Of a DNA stretch of 8,464 bases, positions 6,809 through 8,464 are shown one piece after another. The notes below the pieces were generated by a model that was not told where the DNA came from, ran no database searches, and worked only from the letters and a program-made list of their open reading frames with translations. Within the stretch, counting starts at the first letter, position 1, and each line of letters opens with the position of its first letter. This DNA comes from Bacteroidales bacterium UBA1733. GTDB lineage: Bacteria; Bacteroidota; Bacteroidia; Bacteroidales; UBA3663. Position numbers and translations under genes: made by a program. Where the stretch lies: NCBI GenBank assembly GCA_002315795.1, contig DCIF01000066.1, positions 1-8,464 on the forward strand, read 5' to 3'.

Positions 6809-8464
6809 ATGAAGACAACGAATCTTTTTGGCATGTGCACTCTGGCACTTGCCATGACTACTCTTCCTGCCAATGCGCAGAAAGAGGCTCACGGTTTGAA
6901 GGACGCATACAAGGACTACTTCAAGGTAGGTGTAGCGCTCAATGTCCGTAACCTGACTCCAGATCAGGAGCAGCTCGTACTCAAAGAGTACAACAGTGTA
7001 ACTTGCGAAAATGCTATGAAACCAATCGAAACTCACCCTGCAGAAGGTAAGTGGACTTGGGGTCGGGCTGACTCTATCGCCAATTTCTGCCGTGAGAATG
7101 GCATCAAGATGCGTGGTCACAACCTCCTGTGGCATAGCCAGGGTACTGACTGGATGCTCTATGACAAGAAGGGTAACTTTGTTAAGAAAGAGATCTTCCT
7201 CGCTCGTCTCAAGGATCATATTACTACCATTGTAAATCGATATAAGGACATCATTTACTGCTGGGATGTCGTCAATGAGGCTATGGCCGATCAGCAGCGT
7301 CCGGCTTTCCGTGGTCGTCCTGCTCAGCCTCCTTTCCGTGAGTCTGTTTACTATAAGTACAGTGTTGAGAAACTTGGCGCTGAAGATGCTTTCATCCGCT
7401 ATGCTTTTGAGTTTGCACATGAGGCTGATCCTGAGGCTCTGCTCTTCTACAACGATTATAATGAGTGCGACCCTGGCAAGCGTGAACGCATCTACAACAT
7501 GGTGAAGCACCTGAAGGAACAGGGTGTTCCTGTTCATGGTATTGGCATGCAGGGACATTATAATATCTATGGTCCTTCGATGAATGACCTGGCTGCTGCC
7601 ATCGAGCGTTATGCTGAGCTCGTCGACCACATTCACATCACCGAACTCGATATTCGTGCCAACGAGGAGATGGGTGGCCAGTTGCAGTTCAGCCGTCAGG
7701 GTGTCGAGATTAAGCCATATATCCAGACTCAGCACATGGATCAGTATGCACAGCTCTTCAAGACCTTGCGTAAGTACAAGGACAAGATCGACTGTGTAAC
7801 ATTCTGGAATCTTTCTGATAAGGATTCCTGGGTAGGTACAGCTAACTATCCTTTGCTCTTCGATAAAGACCTCAAGCCAAAGGCCGTTTACAATACTGTC
7901 TGCAACTTTGATCCTGCGCTTGATAATGTCGTACTCAAGGACGACTGGAAACCATCGGAGTGGAACCAGCCAGGTCAGGAGTATCCACAGGTCAACTCAC
8001 AAGGATATGCTCGTTTCCGTGTTGTTGCTCCACAGGCTAAGACGGTGCAGGTTACTCTTGGCCTCGGTGGTCGTGGTGGTACTGTGCTGCGGAAAAATAC
8101 TGAGGGTGTCTGGGAAGGTGTGACTGAGGGCCCAATGGATCCTGGTTTCCACTACTACCATCTTATAGTTGATGGCGGCGTAGTCAATGATCCTGGTACT
8201 GGCAACTATTTCGGCTCCTGCCGTTGGGAGAGTGGTATAGAGATTCCTACGAATGATGATACTGATTTCTATGCGCTCAAGGATGTCCCTCATGGAAACT
8301 TGCAGCAGATCACCTACTGGAGCGAGAGTCAGAAGTCTTATCAGAAGGCGGTTGTCTATACTCCTTATGGTTACGGCAAGCTCGTTGACAAAAAAGGAAA
8401 TGCGGTGAAGAAGGGCATTCAAAAGCAGTATCCAGTTCTTTATCTCCAGCATGGTTGGGGTGAG
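6809..8464 (+). CDS. Bifunctional GH10 xylanase - CE1 esterase, Xyn10D-Fae1A-like (3' partial)
   Basis: Exported multidomain enzyme expected to cut the xylan backbone and remove ester-linked groups (ferulate or acetate). The 552 visible residues stay open to the window edge. The ATG at 6809 starts a signal peptide with Ala-Asn-Ala before Gln24. GH10 spans about 26-370: KWTWGRAD, GHNLLWHSQ, WDVVNEA with acid/base Glu157 (7277-7279), FYNDYNE, GIGMQGHY and ITELDIR with nucleophile Glu279 (7643-7645), then TFWNLSDKDSW. Residues about 390-480 (YARFRVVAPQAKTVQVTLG, GFHYYHLIVDG) resemble the CBM48/E-set module that precedes many CE1 esterases. CE1 begins near 495 and is cut at YLQHGWGE, the oxyanion-hole strand; its catalytic Ser, Asp and His lie beyond the window. 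The domain order matches Prevotella ruminicola Xyn10D-Fae1A. Feruloyl versus acetyl specificity cannot be judged here. Two plus-strand promoters precede it. Confidence 0.93.
   Translation, partial: MKTTNLFGMCTLALAMTTLPANAQKEAHGLKDAYKDYFKVGVALNVRNLTPDQEQLVLKEYNSVTCENAMKPIETHPAEGKWTWGRADSIANFCRENGIKMRGHNLLWHSQGTDWMLYDKKGNFVKKEIFLARLKDHITTIVNRYKDIIYCWDVVNEAMADQQRPAFRGRPAQPPFRESVYYKYSVEKLGAEDAFIRYAFEFAHEADPEALLFYNDYNECDPGKRERIYNMVKHLKEQGVPVHGIGMQGHYNIYGPSMNDLAAAIERYAELVDHIHITELDIRANEEMGGQLQFSRQGVEIKPYIQTQHMDQYAQLFKTLRKYKDKIDCVTFWNLSDKDSWVGTANYPLLFDKDLKPKAVYNTVCNFDPALDNVVLKDDWKPSEWNQPGQEYPQVNSQGYARFRVVAPQAKTVQVTLGLGGRGGTVLRKNTEGVWEGVTEGPMDPGFHYYHLIVDGGVVNDPGTGNYFGSCRWESGIEIPTNDDTDFYALKDVPHGNLQQITYWSESQKSYQKAVVYTPYGYGKLVDKKGNAVKKGIQKQYPVLYLQHGWGE

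Noticed and set aside
6800..7735. 311-codon minus-strand open frame
   Set aside because: It lies antisense to the GH10 domain of the xylanase-esterase gene, whose plus-strand frame has both catalytic motifs, a signal peptide and a promoter. The antisense product shows no recognisable domain.
7997..8452. 151-codon minus-strand open frame
   Set aside because: Antisense to the E-set/CE1 part of the xylanase-esterase gene; no recognisable motif.

Overview
The window looks like chromosomal DNA of a gut or rumen Bacteroidota, most likely Prevotella in the broad sense (Prevotella, Segatella, Xylanibacter). Three things suggest this: TTTG / TAnnTTTG promoter boxes, enzyme tails resembling type IX secretion sorting domains, and xylanase architectures best known from rumen Prevotella. 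No 16S or other phylogenetic marker is present, so the genus is inferred. The locus is devoted to plant cell-wall (xylan) breakdown. No SusC/SusD pair, sensor-regulator, tRNA, rRNA, IS element or CRISPR array is visible.

Bases 1-4667 (+ strand) are a tight three-gene run. It starts with the 3' part of a GH10 xylanase whose catalytic domain is split by a carbohydrate-binding-type insertion. Next comes a polytopic membrane protein resembling DUF6057, whose ATG overlaps the xylanase stop (ATGA). Last is a lipoprotein with a CXXCH motif and TolB/PD40-type propeller repeats, overlapping the membrane-protein gene by 32 bp. The first 100 bp of the membrane-protein gene contain a striking inverted repeat (1564-1640). 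Its inner stem is 19 bp, an outer stem adds 8 bp, and a T5 run follows each stem. It looks like an intrinsic terminator or attenuator lying inside coding sequence.

Bases 4678-6579 (- strand) encode a secreted GH5 glycosidase with a C-terminal beta-sandwich module and a sorting-like tail. It converges on the lipoprotein gene with only 10 bp between the stop codons.

Bases 6580-6808 are a divergent control region. It holds a minus-strand promoter for the GH5 gene and two plus-strand promoter-like pairs, each with exact 20-bp spacing. A 13/14-bp match is shared by the GH5 promoter and the proximal plus promoter, and the latter sits in a perfect 8-bp-arm palindrome.

Bases 6809-8464 (+ strand, running off the window) encode a GH10 xylanase joined to an E-set/CBM48-like module and the start of a CE1 esterase. 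This is the plan of the Prevotella xylanase-feruloyl esterase Xyn10D-Fae1A. Together the enzymes would cut xylan backbones (two GH10s, possibly the GH5) and remove ester side groups (CE1). The membrane protein/lipoprotein pair has no obvious catalytic role in this and is the least understood part of the window.
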